Origin: Torymus aiolomorphi
Lineage: Eukaryota; Arthropoda; Insecta; Hymenoptera; Torymidae
Direction of reading: 5' to 3'
Assembly: GCA_036365515.1 (NCBI GenBank)
Contig: CM070873.1
Coordinates: 82,099,948-82,163,947 of the forward strand
Length of the DNA stretch: 64,000 nucleotides
A model generated the notes under the pieces. That model was not told the origin of the DNA, searched no databases, and saw only the letters and a program-made list of their open reading frames with translations. Below are positions 1 through 11,679 of the stretch, one piece after another. Each line of letters starts with the position of its first letter. Within the stretch, counting starts at the first letter, position 1. The translations under genes were made by a program, and so were the position numbers.

Positions 1-380
1 TAGCTGTTGCCAGTTTTGGCACGTAAACTAATAAAAGCCGTGCTAGTTAAGGGGTTAAGTAAAATATCCACACGATTTGACATATTAAGAGAATCTACTA
101 AAATAGTTGTTGCAACTTATTCGTATATTATTTGTACAATAAATGAGCAATTTTTTTGTTTGTCTTCTTGTACTGATTAGCGTGGGTTTCCATTAAAATA
201 GATGCAGTAATCAATTACTTTTGAAATAAGTAAGTGCTAAATTTCAATACCTTTTTTAATAAACAGAAAAACCAATTTGTCTGAGAAATCGGTAAAACGA
301 TTATTTTACAATAAAAGATAGGTTATTTAAATTTTACTATAACGTCTTATTTGTATATATTCACTAACGGTACACGGAGA

Positions 381-600
381 CGAATTTCACAGTAAAAATT
401 ACGATTATCACTCATAATCGGGGGACCGACTCATATTTTCATGAAAATTATCATAATTTATAGTAAAAACTACTACTATTTTGTGAATTTTACAATATAA
501 ATAACAATTTTTACTATAAATTGTAATAATTTTCATGAGAAAATGAGTTTGCCCACGTTTACCATCCAAAATAATAATTTTTACTACAAAATGTTTCTCA
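381..600. mobile_element. AT-rich foldback element
   Basis: Arms at about 429-485 and 495-551 are inverted copies sharing TTTTCATGAAAATTAT and TTTATAGTAAAAA. Weaker inverted similarity extends outward to about 381 and 600. No coding capacity is visible. The rest of 1-780 is AT-rich and featureless. Confidence 0.6.
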
Positions 601-779
601 GCAAACTACATTTCTATTGTTTATAATTTTAATACTACCGTTGTAATATAAAATTATTGTAAATCTTTTAAAACTACAAAGTATCACCGAATAGTATTTA
701 TAAATGCTTATCAGCAAACAGACGCATGGAATGAAAAAAAATCTAGAAGTAACGTTATTACGCATGTAACCAGACACAC

Positions 780-1262
780 ACGCGCGCTGCGCGATATTTC
801 CTCTCATAATCCTCCACTCTGTTCCTCGTTCAGAACCACGAAAGAATCAAATTGCGCTTCCGCATTTGCCGACGCGCACACACGCGCGCGCAGTTGAATC
901 TCGAATGGGGCAATAAAAAAGTGACCTCGCGCGATTTTCGAGCTCGGCGTATATATAGCCCTCGAAACGTCCACCTCTCGTCGCGTCCCCGTCCCTTTAA
1001 AATACGCCCGCGCGTCCTTCCCGGCCAATAATGTCGAGATAATTACTTTCCAATTACGGGTTTTCATTTGCGGCTGACCCTCGAGGCCCGCGCGTCAGCG
1101 CACGAAAAAAAGCGAGACACATCTACTATAACCGAGCGGGTCCTGCAGGGGACAAGTGCGCGCTGTGCGCTCTCGTTCGAAAGTATATAGCGGCGGAGGG
1201 GCGGCGGCGAATATCTCGAATCGTGCGGTGGGTGGAGCGGAAGTGTACCAAATGCCGAAAGC

Positions 1263-1304
<42 letters not shown>

Positions 1305-2056
1305 TCTCTTTCCCTCTTTCGTTTCGCATAGGTATAGCCTGGCGGCGTGCGGCCGTCTCGAAAAGCTTGCTCTTTTACGCAATTCCGCGCGCTTATTAAA
1401 GTTTGCTCGCAAATGAAACGAAGCCCATATAACCTACCTAATTTAGCGAGTAGCGTTTTCGAGTGGAGCGCGGCCGCGCGCGCGCGCAGCTCGCCCACTC
1501 GAGGAGGAGGAGGAGGAGGAGGAGGTTGAGCGAAGCAGAGCAGCAGCAGCGGCTCTATTGACAGCGGTTATTGCCTAACTGCGTGTGCCTTCCACCTAAT
1601 ATGCGCCCGCGAGCCCCGGGATTTGCGGCCCAAACCGCCGGCAAATACACTCGCGAATCTTTAATCCGCGCCTCGGCAGTGCTGCTGCACTCTCTCTCTC
1701 TCTCTCCCCCTCTGCCAGCGCGGCAGCCCTCGTTTTCGCTTTATTTCGTTGCTGCTATTGCGGGGTTAAACGCGGGAGCATCAGCTTTTTTTACTTTCGA
1801 CGCGGCTGCTGATGCATATATACAGCTGATTCTAGCGCGCGCTCGCACAGCTTGTCCTTTTTTCCCCTCCGCGTTCGGGGGTGTCCTCTCTTGCCCCCCC
1901 CGCCATCATGCATTCTGTATATTTGTTCGTGACGGAGCTCGCTCCCTCTCTCGTTCGGATATTTGTCGCTACTTATCAGTACCCAATTTGGTACTGCTAT
2001 GGTTGAGAAATTGTAATTAATAACTTCTGTGCACTGAGTATTTTGGGGCGTGAGTA
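780..2056. other. GC/CpG island 1
   Basis: The left shoulder is CA/CT-rich and the core is CpG-rich with CT and GAG repeats and a GTATATATAG motif at 950. The right edge turns G/T-rich (GTATTTTGGGGCGTGAG). No exon is recognisable. The 2060-2510 gap is AT-rich with nothing seen. Confidence 0.5.
1264..1301. repeat. (CT)n microsatellite
   Basis: A CT run in the core of the first GC island. A (GAG)n run follows at 1499-1526. Confidence 0.9.
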
Positions 2057-2509
2057 TACTTCAAAATTTTGAAAATTAATTATTGAGAATGTTAATGCGA
2101 ATACAAATGTATCATTATTAATTTTTACTTGAAAAGACCGTGACTCTATAATGACTTAATTTAACACAATAATCGACTAATACTGAACTTAAAAACATTA
2201 ATTGATTATTTATCTAAAGTCATTTACCTTATATAATTAAATGATTAAAACATATTTCACCTAATTATTATGACAAATACGAATGTAATTTCGTATAAAA
2301 AAAAAAGATATTTATTTATAATATTCCAAGTATGTCTGACTTAAATAGAGCTTATTCTACTAGTAAACAACTTAGTTTTTTTTTTAAATACTTACTAATT
2401 CTTATACCTTTCTTCTAGTTACTTTTACGAAAATCATAAAATTACATAATGTATTTGTTAATAAGTAAAAGGTATCACTTGCATAAAACTGAAAACTTAA
2501 TACTTTTTC

Positions 2510-3420
2510 ATCAATTCAGGCAGACACGTCGCATAATCGGAGCCCGATTACGAGGTAGGCGTACGTATAATAAACCTTCCCACTACTCACTTTTCGCGCT
2601 TCGGAAACGAATAAGGCGAGAGCTCGGACGCGCGCGCACCGGTGGAATTCAAAGCCCTTTCAAAGCACCCACGTGCTCACATCACACCCACACATAGACG
2701 TACGCTTATACATGTACACCCTCTCGGGCGTCATTAGAGCCGATCCGCGGGATTTCGCGAATGAATCGCGTATTCGCGATCCCTCGTTTAACGCTGTAAC
2801 GCTCTGCGTTGCCATCAACGTCGAATTTCAAGATTGACTACACATGCACACGTATACGTATATGCTACGCTACGGGTATACACGTACGTAGGCATGTGTG
2901 TGCTGATATTGGCACAGCTAATTTGATAGTTTAATCAATTTCCGCAAGCCGACGGGAGTTTAATGGTGATGTCATCATTTTCAACGGCGCGCACAATGGG
3001 GTTAATCTCGCTCGACGAGCTAATATTCGGAGAGTTAACGGAGTTTCAAATGCTGCCAGGGCCGTCGCCACCACCACCACCGCCACCGCCACCCAGCGAG
3101 TCGAGAGTCGGCCCTCCGCCCCGCGCCTCCCACTCGCGTACACGACGTGTACGCGCAAATTGCGCCGGCCCAACTAATTCCATCGCCTCTCGAGCGTATA
3201 TGGAGCCGCTTCTTTCTGCTCGCGAGTATATATATATATATACATCGCCCTCGCCGTGTATAGGTCTAGCTACCTGCCCCCTCCGAAATGATTACCGGTT
3301 GCGGAGGGCAACTTTCGTTCAATGCGCAAGTTACTTTTTTTCACGTGTAATGGTATTCCATTGTGTTATTTATGGGTCGTTGTGTTTGTGATCGTCGAGA
3401 ATTTCAATTTGGAATATTAA
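2510..3420. other. GC/CpG island 2
   Basis: The left shoulder is rich in CAC/ACC (2640-2720). The core has CCACCG repeats and a TATATATATA tract near 3228. The right shoulder is G/T-rich (3350-3420). Confidence 0.55.
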
Positions 3421-3649
3421 GTTAGCATTGGAGAGGGCGAAATTCATTACTAGTTTACCAACTGTTTTGCGTTTACGATACAATTCAAAAAATAATGATG
3501 ACCACTGTACTGTTTGATTATTGTATAGCATGAGTGAATAGGGTCAAATAAAAACTATTAATGAGCTATGTAGGGATCGATTTATTTGCCTAATAAATAG
3601 CTAGTTTCAACAATAATCGTCAAAAACTAGACACTTTTCTTGGCCATTT

Positions 3650-3800
3650 TTATCCATCGATGAAACGATTTTCCCTATGATATTCACCATTTAATAGACA
3701 GAATAATAGAATAAGTTTTTTCCTTTTACATTAGCTTATTTTTGAGTATTTAAAAGATATTAAAGTTGGTCAGTTTTTTAAGTTACGAAATTTGCAGCCG
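3650..3800 (+). repeat. Dispersed repeat copy A
   Basis: The part from 3729 (ACATTAGCTTATTT, then a TTAAAGTTGG-type segment and GTTTTTT) recurs at 8791-8850 with about 80% identity by eye. It appears to be part of an unclassified interspersed element. The rest of 3430-4280 is AT-rich with nothing recognisable. Confidence 0.5.
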
Positions 3801-4283
3801 TTTTTATTTATTAACAGATAAAAATTTTCATTTTATGTGATATATTATTTTATTTGAACATGAAATTAGCTAACTATTGCTTGCACTTAGTAGTATAGAA
3901 TAATAAAATCTATTGTAAACTATAATATTAGCAAAGCTTTATTTAAATTGATTTTAAATTCGGCAACTTTTAAAGAACAGCAACTAAATGTACCATAAAA
4001 TATTTTTTAATCGTTAGCCTCTGCGTCATTGATAATGTGAAATACGTGAAGTTATATAAATTGTACCAAAAACGCCAACCTTGTTATCTACCGGATTTCA
4101 TGACATCTTATTCTTCGCGCGCCGATACTTTCGTGACAAAATGCTCTCCTTTCTGCAATTTAAATCCAGTTTCGCATGTAAACTACAACTGCTGTCACTG
4201 CAAGTAAAAATTCAACAAAAATGGTCTGGACGATTGGTGAAAATTCGGCGATTTGTACACCAAGCAATTCCTCGCACAAACCC

Positions 4284-4582
4284 TTGAAAACCCATATCAC
4301 CCCATGCAGTTTGGAGGTGGGACGTTATGGGTTTCCCATGTAAATCAAATGGAGTTAGTCGGCCATATTGCAAATAAAATTTTAAGTGGGGCTATATGAG
4401 TACTTTATTTTTAAAATTATTTATACTCGACTGTTTCAGTTTCTACCACTTCTAATACATTTGTTACAACTTCAGCTATAACCCAAAAATTTGCAGTTAA
4501 AAATAGTTTCTCATTTTTTAAATATCACCAAAACCCATATCGCCTCACTGCCCATATCGCCCCACCTCCCCCTATGCACTTA
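4284..4582. mobile_element. Short element with inverted GGAGGTGGG ends
   Basis: A left segment (4303-4332, TGCAGTTTGGAGGTGGGACG) and a right segment (4545-4578) are inverted relative to each other. The motif AAAACCCATATC occurs in direct orientation at 4287 and 4529 and inverted at about 4327. This is a compact foldback structure with no coding capacity. Confidence 0.45.
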
Positions 4583-4599
4583 AGGAGTAAACTAGGCTA

Positions 4600-5000
4600 T
4601 CGACTCCCGCGAGGGACTTGCTGCCCGAGTGAAGAGAGGGAAGCAATTCGCAGGTGTTAATAGCCCTCATTGCTCCCGAGTGTAATATATAACTTTTTCG
4701 CATACCCGGCGAAAAGTTATTATTTATGTTTAATCCCTGATTTCAGGGTCGAAAACCTCACATAACTTCACTTCTAGAAACTGCGTAGAACATGCGGGAG
4801 CACATGTGACGTTTTATTCCTTGTAGTCAGGGAATAAACACAATACTTCATGCCCTGGGTGTGATAAAAAGTACTTTATTCCTACTAATTTACTTTATTC
4901 TCGCATATGCAGGAATAAAGTAAAAAAGGCAATCAGACGCCACTTTTGCCCTGCTTTTCAGGCTATCAAGTGGCCATTATAGTGGAGATGGGAATAAAAT
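4600..5000. repeat. Cluster of GGAATAAA-type inverted segments
   Basis: GGAATAAA and its complement TTTATTCC recur at about 4812, 4834, 4878 and 4911, in both orientations. The segment near 4870-4920 resembles the foldback at 41558-41683. It may be a decayed member of the same family. Confidence 0.4.
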
Positions 5001-5365
5001 TAATTAATTCAGTAGCTAAAGTTTACTACTAATCAGTGCCCTCTATAGACTACTATAAGATTTACAAACCGATTTAAGATATTTTTAGAGTTACGTATTT
5101 CACTTATGCAAGAAGAAATACTTTCTACACTAGGTCCTGTCCAGAACTCCCAACGTTTACGGGCAAGGTGGCTACCTGACTGTTGAGGGTTCGCTGTATT
5201 ACGACGGTCACGAGAGCGTGTTGATGTCCGCTTGGCTGGAGCTTGGGTACTCGAAAATTGATCATAACGCTGGCGGCAAGATCATTGGCACGGCCCGAAT
5301 GCAGTACACCAAAATCAATGGTGCGCAACAAAGTGCTAATGGCGCATTTATACGGCCCGTTCACG

Positions 5366-5436
5366 GTAATTTTTATGATTGTTTTGAGTTATTTATTTCG
5401 CGTAGAAAAATATCATGAATTGGTGATTAATTGTAG
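5366..5436 (+). other. Retained intron in the GMC pseudogene
   Basis: Between RPVH and LRPN the reading frame is interrupted by 71 bp that start GTAAT and end TTGTAG. Removing them gives a perfect phase-1 join. The intron shows that the copy arose from genomic DNA. Confidence 0.8.
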
Positions 5437-5533
5437 GTCTGCGTCCGAATCTCTTACTGAGGCCGAATGCCGTAGCACAGAAGATTCTGATAGATCCGCA
5501 TTCGAAGCGTGCCTTCAGTGTTCAGTACCTGTA

Positions 5534-5758
5534 CACAGAGAAAAGGAAATCTTAACTGTTAACGATCGGACGTTTGGATATGGACAAATGGAATGTTCAT
5601 TTATAGTTAGACAAATTCGTTAACAATTAAGTTTGATTTGTTTATTCAAACGGTTCGTGACTTAACTGTTAACGAATTTGTCTAACTGTAAATGAACATT
5701 CCATTTGTCCATATCCAAACATCCGTTCGTTAACAGTTAAGATTTTCTTTTCTCTGTG
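5534..5758. mobile_element. 225 bp foldback MITE with TA target duplication, inserted in the GMC pseudogene
   Basis: Two arms of about 100 bp (5532-5631 and 5661-5760, counting the flanking TA) are near-perfect inverted copies. They start CACAGAGAAAAG and end CTTTTCTCTGTG. The 29 nt loop carries its own short inverted repeat. A TA dinucleotide lies on each side. Deleting the element plus one TA joins the two GMC coding parts, with only a 2 bp slip in a TATATAT run. That places the ends precisely. TA target use suggests mobilisation by a Tc1/mariner-type transposase, which is inference. Confidence 0.85.
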
Positions 5759-7009
5759 TATAATTCGCTATATGTAAGGACGGTATATATGCGAGGAAGG
5801 AACCCATCGTAACCGCCGATGCGGTTGGTTCGCCCAAACTCTTGATGGTTCCTGGGATTGAACCCGCGGAGGATCTGAATGAGATTGGCATTAATATTAT
5901 TCAGAATCTGACTGTAGGAGAGAACCTGCAGAATCATGTGGGTATGAGCCCGGTTTCCGTAACGACACCCTCAACAGCGTCGAAGGTTACTTCGATCGAG
6001 GGGATGCAGAACGATGTAGTGAATTGGCTAATCATTCATCTGGGATCAATGTCAAATACTAATTTTCTAGACAATACAGCGTTCTATCACACATCGCAGG
6101 AGCTCAGAGCCAATTTGGCGGACATCAAAATCAGTTTCACCAAAGTTAATTACAACGCAAGCAGTAATTACACGCGCTTCACTTCGCTGCCTGATTACAC
6201 CATTGGGCCCCAGCTGATGGCGCCGCGTAGTCGCGGCTTCATCAAGCTCCGTCCTGGATCTACGCAATCCACCTGACTGATCCACAGGACATGCAAGCTC
6301 TAATCGAGGGTGTGACGATATCATATCAGCTCCTCCTTACCAGAACCTTTAGGTAAATGGGTTACTATAGCGTGTACAAATCCCAGCGCCTGAATGCGAC
6401 AAGTTCAATTAGGATACAGACGAGTATTACGAGTGCTACGCCAAGATGCATACAACTGTGAACAACTATTTAGTAGGGACGTGCAAAATGGGACCTAGTA
6501 CTGACCATACTGCAGTCGTTGATCCCAGGCTTAGGGTTCACGGGATTCGAGTACTGAAAGGGGTAATACCAATGCACCAATTATCATGATCGCGGAGAAG
6601 GGTAGCGATATGATCAAGCGTGATTGGCTCTCCGTTGAAACGGACTAACAGCTAGTTGTATGTACTTTGGTTTATCTGCGAATAGCCTATTTGGCCCAGT
6701 AAGTAATTTATATACCCTTTTCCATACTGGATTTCGATCCTTTCTCAAGTAATGCACAACCACTGAACAGTCCTTTATCCAGATCTCTTTGGACATGAAC
6801 TCTAATTCTGTAATATCTATAATCCCTCAAATTGTCAGATGTTATATAAGTAAACTAGTGGGACCGCGCCTCCTCCCCCCCCTCCCCCCGCGCTAGTGAT
6901 ATCGCGCGCCAACCCCCCGCTGTCTATATAAAAACTTCGTTTTTACATATAAACTTCGTATAAAATTTTCGTTTTTACATATGAGGCACGACCGCTACTC
7001 TCCAGGAGA

Positions 7010-7560
7010 ACCTTATATCTTCAACATTGCAATAACTTTTACATCTCAAATACTAATATATTTATTATATTTTGACGAAAACTGTAACGAATTCATGAAA
7101 AATTATTTTTTTCTATAATGGCCAAAAATCGATCGATCTTTTAGGTTTAATTTACTAGAAATGTTTTACGCAAAAATGTTCATCACGAAAAAGTTTTGTT
7201 TGTTGAGATCTACAACATTTGTATGCAATATTTGTGTCTAAAATCAAATCCTATTAAATGATAAGCGAAAATCGACTATTTGAGTTAGTTCATGGAAATA
7301 TTAAATGGAAAGAGTTTTGTTTCAATGTTATCTATAACTTTTGCATTTAACATTTTGATATAAAATCAAATCCTGCTATATCCGAAAATCGATCATTTTA
7401 GGTACATTTCGACGTTAAATCGTTTAACGGGTTTAACTCGGCAGGAATTGATTGTACAATAAAATGTTCAATAGGAAAAAGTTTTATTTTAATATTATCT
7501 ATAATTTTTATATTTAACATTTTTGTGTAAAATAATATCCTGTCAAGCAACCAGGAAAAA
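7010..7560. repeat. Degenerate tandem repeat array, about four units
   Basis: Units of roughly 120-170 bp start near 7010, 7190, 7310 and 7480. Each has a segment like AGTTTTGTTT, then TCTATAACTTTTGCATTTAA and AAAATCAAATCCTG. ATCGATC-type motifs lie between units. A long TA run follows immediately. Between 6649 and 7010 I see nothing else beyond a duplicated CTTCGTTTTTACATAT-like segment at 6942-6982. Confidence 0.6.
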
Positions 7561-7601
7561 TAAACTATTTTGTCGATTATATCACTATTGCGTTTACAAT
7601 A

Positions 7602-7602
<1 letters not shown>

Positions 7603-7684
<82 letters not shown>
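7603..7684. repeat. (TA)n microsatellite, about 41 units
   Basis: This is an uninterrupted TA dinucleotide run. Its Tyr-Ile translations on both strands are not genes. The flank to 8380 is AT-rich without recognisable genes. Confidence 0.95.
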
Positions 7685-7688
<4 letters not shown>

Positions 7689-8377
7689 CGTAGAAAAAAA
7701 TGGTCTCATTTTAGGTGGAAAACAGTTTTTATACAATAAATTATTGATTTTTGCGTTGTTACAATTGTTGCTCTATTGAAAATACAAGGCTCTCCCGAGA
7801 AGCAGTCGTGCCTAAATAGAAAATAATTTTCATCAAGGTCTCTATCTTCGGATATAACTAAAATAAGCGCTGTAAACATATTCAAAATCACTTTGCACAT
7901 ACTTTATTCGGAGCGAAAAATCACCTACAACGATTGCCAAAACCAAAGTTGCGTAGACATACATGCAGCAGTCATCTGTCCAAGTACTATAATGCAACCA
8001 GTGCTGCTTAATTTCGGTGATTGGCCGAGGTACAGTTGCGCTATCTCACCAAAGTGCCGTTGGTTAGTACCTAGTTACAACCATTTCAAAATTAAGTTTT
8101 AAAAATGAAATTTATTGCCCTAGAAACCTTAAGTGTCGCAAGTATGCTAATTTCATTTAGGAAGTATTGTACGTTATACTAATTGAAATTTAAATTAGAA
8201 TACTTTATTTGCAGTAAAAATATATCTTTTTGACATAACTCTGTAATATCAACTTTTAATTATAGTATATTCGGTATGTATTAGAAGTTATAATGATTTA
8301 TACAATGTAATTGATATCTAAAATATTATTATAGGAGTTATGAAATCTATACGTAATCTGCCGAGTAATGTACTTTC

Positions 8378-8380
<3 letters not shown>

Positions 8381-8423
<43 letters not shown>
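8381..8423. repeat. (TA)n microsatellite
   Basis: An uninterrupted TA run in AT-rich DNA. Confidence 0.9.
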
Positions 8424-8432
<9 letters not shown>

Positions 8433-8579
8433 TATAGCTATAACTAAGATATAATTACATACACGCACTGTTCAAACAACGGCAAATTAAGACGTTATGA
8501 ATTTATCTCTGTTTATTCACCATACGATACCTCACAATTAACTCATGCCAAAATTATTTCCATTTCCCTCGAAAAAAAA

Positions 8580-8780
8580 ATAATGGTCTGCACTTCCATC
8601 CATACACAATCTCACTCACTCCTTTGCAAATCGCCAAATTTACCAAGCGCACGACTCACTTTCCTTCACTGCCTCTCCCACTCGTCCACACAGGATTCAA
8701 CGGCGTGCCGTGGATAAAGACTTGGTTGCGCGCACGGCGAAGACGAAGCGACAAGAGGAGATAAAGAGCGCCCGGGTGGA
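8580..8780. other. Small GC island with truncated right shoulder
   Basis: A C/A-rich left half leads into GCGCGCACGG and GAAGACGAAG. The expected G/T shoulder is replaced by a dispersed repeat. Confidence 0.4.
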
Positions 8781-8784
8781 TTAG

Positions 8785-8860
8785 ATAGTTACATTAGCTT
8801 ATTTATGGATATTTAAAAAATATTATAGTTGGCTAGTTTTTTTACATAGGAAATGGCTAG
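8785..8860 (+). repeat. Dispersed repeat copy B
   Basis: This is the second copy of the repeat at 3729-3790, in the same orientation. It starts exactly where the small GC island at 8580-8780 ends and may have truncated that island's right shoulder. Confidence 0.5.
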
Positions 8861-9286
8861 TAAGTGGCCTGCTATTATGTCGATGAGTGAGAGCAACAGA
8901 ATCAAACGTAAAAATCATTGTTTTCGTTTGTATCCCCTGAAACAGTACTATAAACGAATTAAATACCAATAATTCCTGTTTACATTTTCGTTAGCTATCT
9001 TTTTTTTAATATATTTTTTAAGTACATTACAGCGAAAATTTAATAAAAACATGTTATAGTTGTTATCTCCATTAAATAGAGAATATGACCGAAAAAATCG
9101 TTTCATCATTATCAAGAAATTAGCAGGGTTTGGAGTAAAAAATATCAAAGAAATGGTTTTTAGCCTATTATATCAAAAGATTATATTATCGTAAGTATAT
9201 GTCGCTATGTTGAGAATAAAATTTAATTTAAAAAAAATATGTATTTAAAATTGGTAAAAGATTTTTTAATCATTTAGTCATGAAAA

Positions 9287-10246
9287 TATAAGGTAACTTG
9301 GGAAAATTCGGCCACCTTAAGTGGAATATTTTTTTTCTCCTTCTGTAAATGCGTTGGGAAAAAATTATACGAAAGGCTTTAAAGGATACTAAATATACAA
9401 ACAAGGAAAAAAATAGGAACGCCCCAAATGTAATATTAGCTTTGTAGGGTGCAAAAGAGTAAATATGAATTTTGGCCAAATTAGGTGACATGTTACCTAA
9501 TTCGGCCAATATTGAAAAAATAGTACAAGGAAACTCATAAACTCTAAAAATTAATAAAATTTATCTTTTTAAATTATATAAAATCTTTATTTAATTATTA
9601 ACTTCTATGAATAATGCTATAAGTATAAAGGAAATAAAGGAATTTTTTTACATTATAATGTATTCTATAAATGATTTTGGAATTCTATATAGGAGTTTGC
9701 TTTAAACTAAACAACAAATTCATTTTGATCAATGAAATTGATTATTGCTCATTATATTTTTTAAGTTTCTACTCACAAAAGGGATACATAAATGACTTCG
9801 TCAAAGTAATACGAATTTCACACCTTCTCATATTTATTGGATCACATCTTCTTTACAGATTGGCCGAATTAGGTGAATTATAGACGCGAAAGTATTTTGC
9901 TTCTATAAATTGCAAAAAAAAATTGTTTTTAATATTACTTCCATGCATGCTAATTTCAAGGAAAAAATCTCATCTTTCTGCCCGTATCACTTTCAATTAG
10001 GTATTTGGCTTATATTTCAACTATAAACGAAATACTTGCTTTTTTGACTTTATAAAACGCCCGACTCGCTGGAATTTGATAATAGAAACTTACATAACAA
10101 TGTAGTGATCATTCTAAAACAATTAAAAACGATTTATAAGGCACATTTTTCTTATTTGGAAGCTGGCGACATTAGTTATTTAAGCTTACGGACAAGTGAA
10201 GGTAGCGAACTAGAAAAATGGCCGAATTACCCCGAGTTACCTTATA
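9287..10246. mobile_element. 0.96 kb non-autonomous DNA transposon with about 27 bp TIRs
   Basis: The left end TATAAGGTAACTTGGG plus AATTCGGCCA is repeated inverted at the right end, which reads TGGCCGAATTAC, CCCGAGTTACCTTATA. The likely target duplication is TA. Inside, an inverted pair of GGCC-AATTAGGT motifs lies at about 9472-9508, and another copy at 9859-9878. The interior is AT-rich and encodes no transposase. Confidence 0.8.
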
Positions 10247-10284
10247 AGAATTACAAATCTGTTATTTAAGGTGATGTTAAATAC

Positions 10285-10570
10285 CGACATAATTTTCAAA
10301 CGAGTACATCTCATGAAAATACCAATAGAATCATCCAAAAAAATCTGAGTATAGTATTAACATATACAGAGCGCTTGACAAACGTGTTTTTAAAACAAAA
10401 ATATGAGAATTTGTTTAATTAAATAAAAACCGTACTGTCGGTAAGTAGGAATCTGCAATTGACCTACTTTTCAAACGAGCATATCTAACGAAAATGCTAA
10501 TAGAATCACTCAAAAAAATTTCTGGATATAGTTTTTATGTGTACGGAGCGCTTGACAAAATTTGTTTTCC
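10285..10570 (+). repeat. Two tandem units of about 178 bp
   Basis: TTTTCAAACGAG, AATAGAATCA, CAAAAAAAT and GAGCGCTTGACAAA occur in the same order at 10290-10388 and 10468-10568. The two copies are roughly 80% identical by eye. No gene is present between 10246 and 11080. Confidence 0.7.
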
Positions 10571-11079
10571 GAATAAACGCTTGAATGTTGATTTAAAAAA
10601 TATTGAAATTCATGGTTTCACATGGCCTTAAGTACATATATAGTTTTTAATTCCTTTATTGAACGTTAACCTCGAAACTATTTTTGTAAAAACAATTTGA
10701 AACCGCCCATTTTTATTAAATTCAAAAAATAAATTTTCAGACCTGCTGTGTTAGAAAAATATGATAAATAATTATCATCTCTCCAGCAAAGAAGTTTTGC
10801 TAAAGCAGTAGGCAGTGCTTTTTATTTAGATTCTTCCTCTTATATAATAGATAAAGTATATCAATCGTTTATTTTTAACAAAAAATTCATAAAACTCTTG
10901 CATACAGTGATAAAAAAAATCTTTAGAGCGAGCGGCGAACCTACAGCCAACGGACACCAGAATATCCCCTGAAAAAACATTGTATCTTTTTTCTTCATTT
11001 TTAGACCAGTATTTTTCGAACGCGTCTCAACAATCCTCAATAATACTCGATATTTGTAAAGTCGTACGCAATTTCTCTC

Positions 11080-11450
11080 TCTCCCTCTCTGCAACGGCAA
11101 ATCCCGAAACGCGCGCGCGCACTCCTACTCCCTCTGCCGAAAAAGATCCGATATCGGAAACGGGGGAAATTTTTTGAGCCCGCGCTGCCTGCCGCCGCGC
11201 CGTGGGTCGATCATTTCACAGAAGTGGGCGCTCACACGCCGAGGAACAATTCCACGAGTATAATGTGTACGCGAGCGCGATGTTCATTTCGCCATCGGCC
11301 TTCTTTCAATTCTCTTCGATTTCGCGGGAAGTGGAACTCAATAATTTCGCTGCACCAGCCATGCGGCGGCAACTCCTTTGACGCGAGGCCGCTTCCGAAG
11401 CGGATGTTCTTTGAGGACACATGCCTCGTATAAACTCTTTATATTACCGT
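11080..11450. other. GC/CpG island 3
   Basis: C-rich left part, CpG core, weak right shoulder. No exon is recognised. Confidence 0.4.
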
Positions 11451-11679
11451 CGCGTGCAGTATAATAATCGCGATCAAAGTTTCTAGCTCGCCTTGGTATT
11501 GCTACTTTAATTGGGAATCATAAGCTTTTCTTTTTACGAAACAAACTTTTATTGAAGTCGTGACGTTTTAATTAATAATTACATTTTGATGAAAAAACGC
11601 AATATAATGAATGTTAGATTTACTGAAATAGTCTGATATGATTGAAAAGCAAGCCAAAAATTAATTGTCACATTCACTT

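Larger units (their letters stand above)
5134..6648 (+). pseudogene. Decayed glucose-methanol-choline (GMC) oxidoreductase, C-terminal two-thirds
   Basis: The translation reads as an insect GMC-family FAD oxidoreductase (glucose-dehydrogenase-like). An apparent acceptor at 5128-5133 opens an exon with YGQGGYLTVEGSLYY and GAFIRPVHG. A 71 bp GT-AG intron (5366-5436) follows, then LRPNLLLRPNAVAQKILID. After an inserted MITE the reading resumes with a damaged second GMC signature, AVGSPKLLMVPGIEP, where the family has SGIG. Next come LTVGENLQNHVGMSP and FLDNTAFYHTSQELRANL. A frameshift after GPQLMAPRSRGFIKL leads into DPQDMQALIEGV and VGTCKMGPSTDHTAVVDP. The residue before VGTC is Leu where the family often has a catalytic-loop His. 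A deletion joins HGIRVL to GNTNAPIIMIAEKGSDM, and the native stop TAA is still present at 6646-6648. The N-terminal FAD-binding part is absent upstream. Because the intron is kept, this is a DNA-level duplicate rather than a retrocopy. Confidence 0.9.

Noticed and set aside
7398..7779. Tyr-Ile repeat ORFs
   Set aside because: Translation of the (TA)n run.
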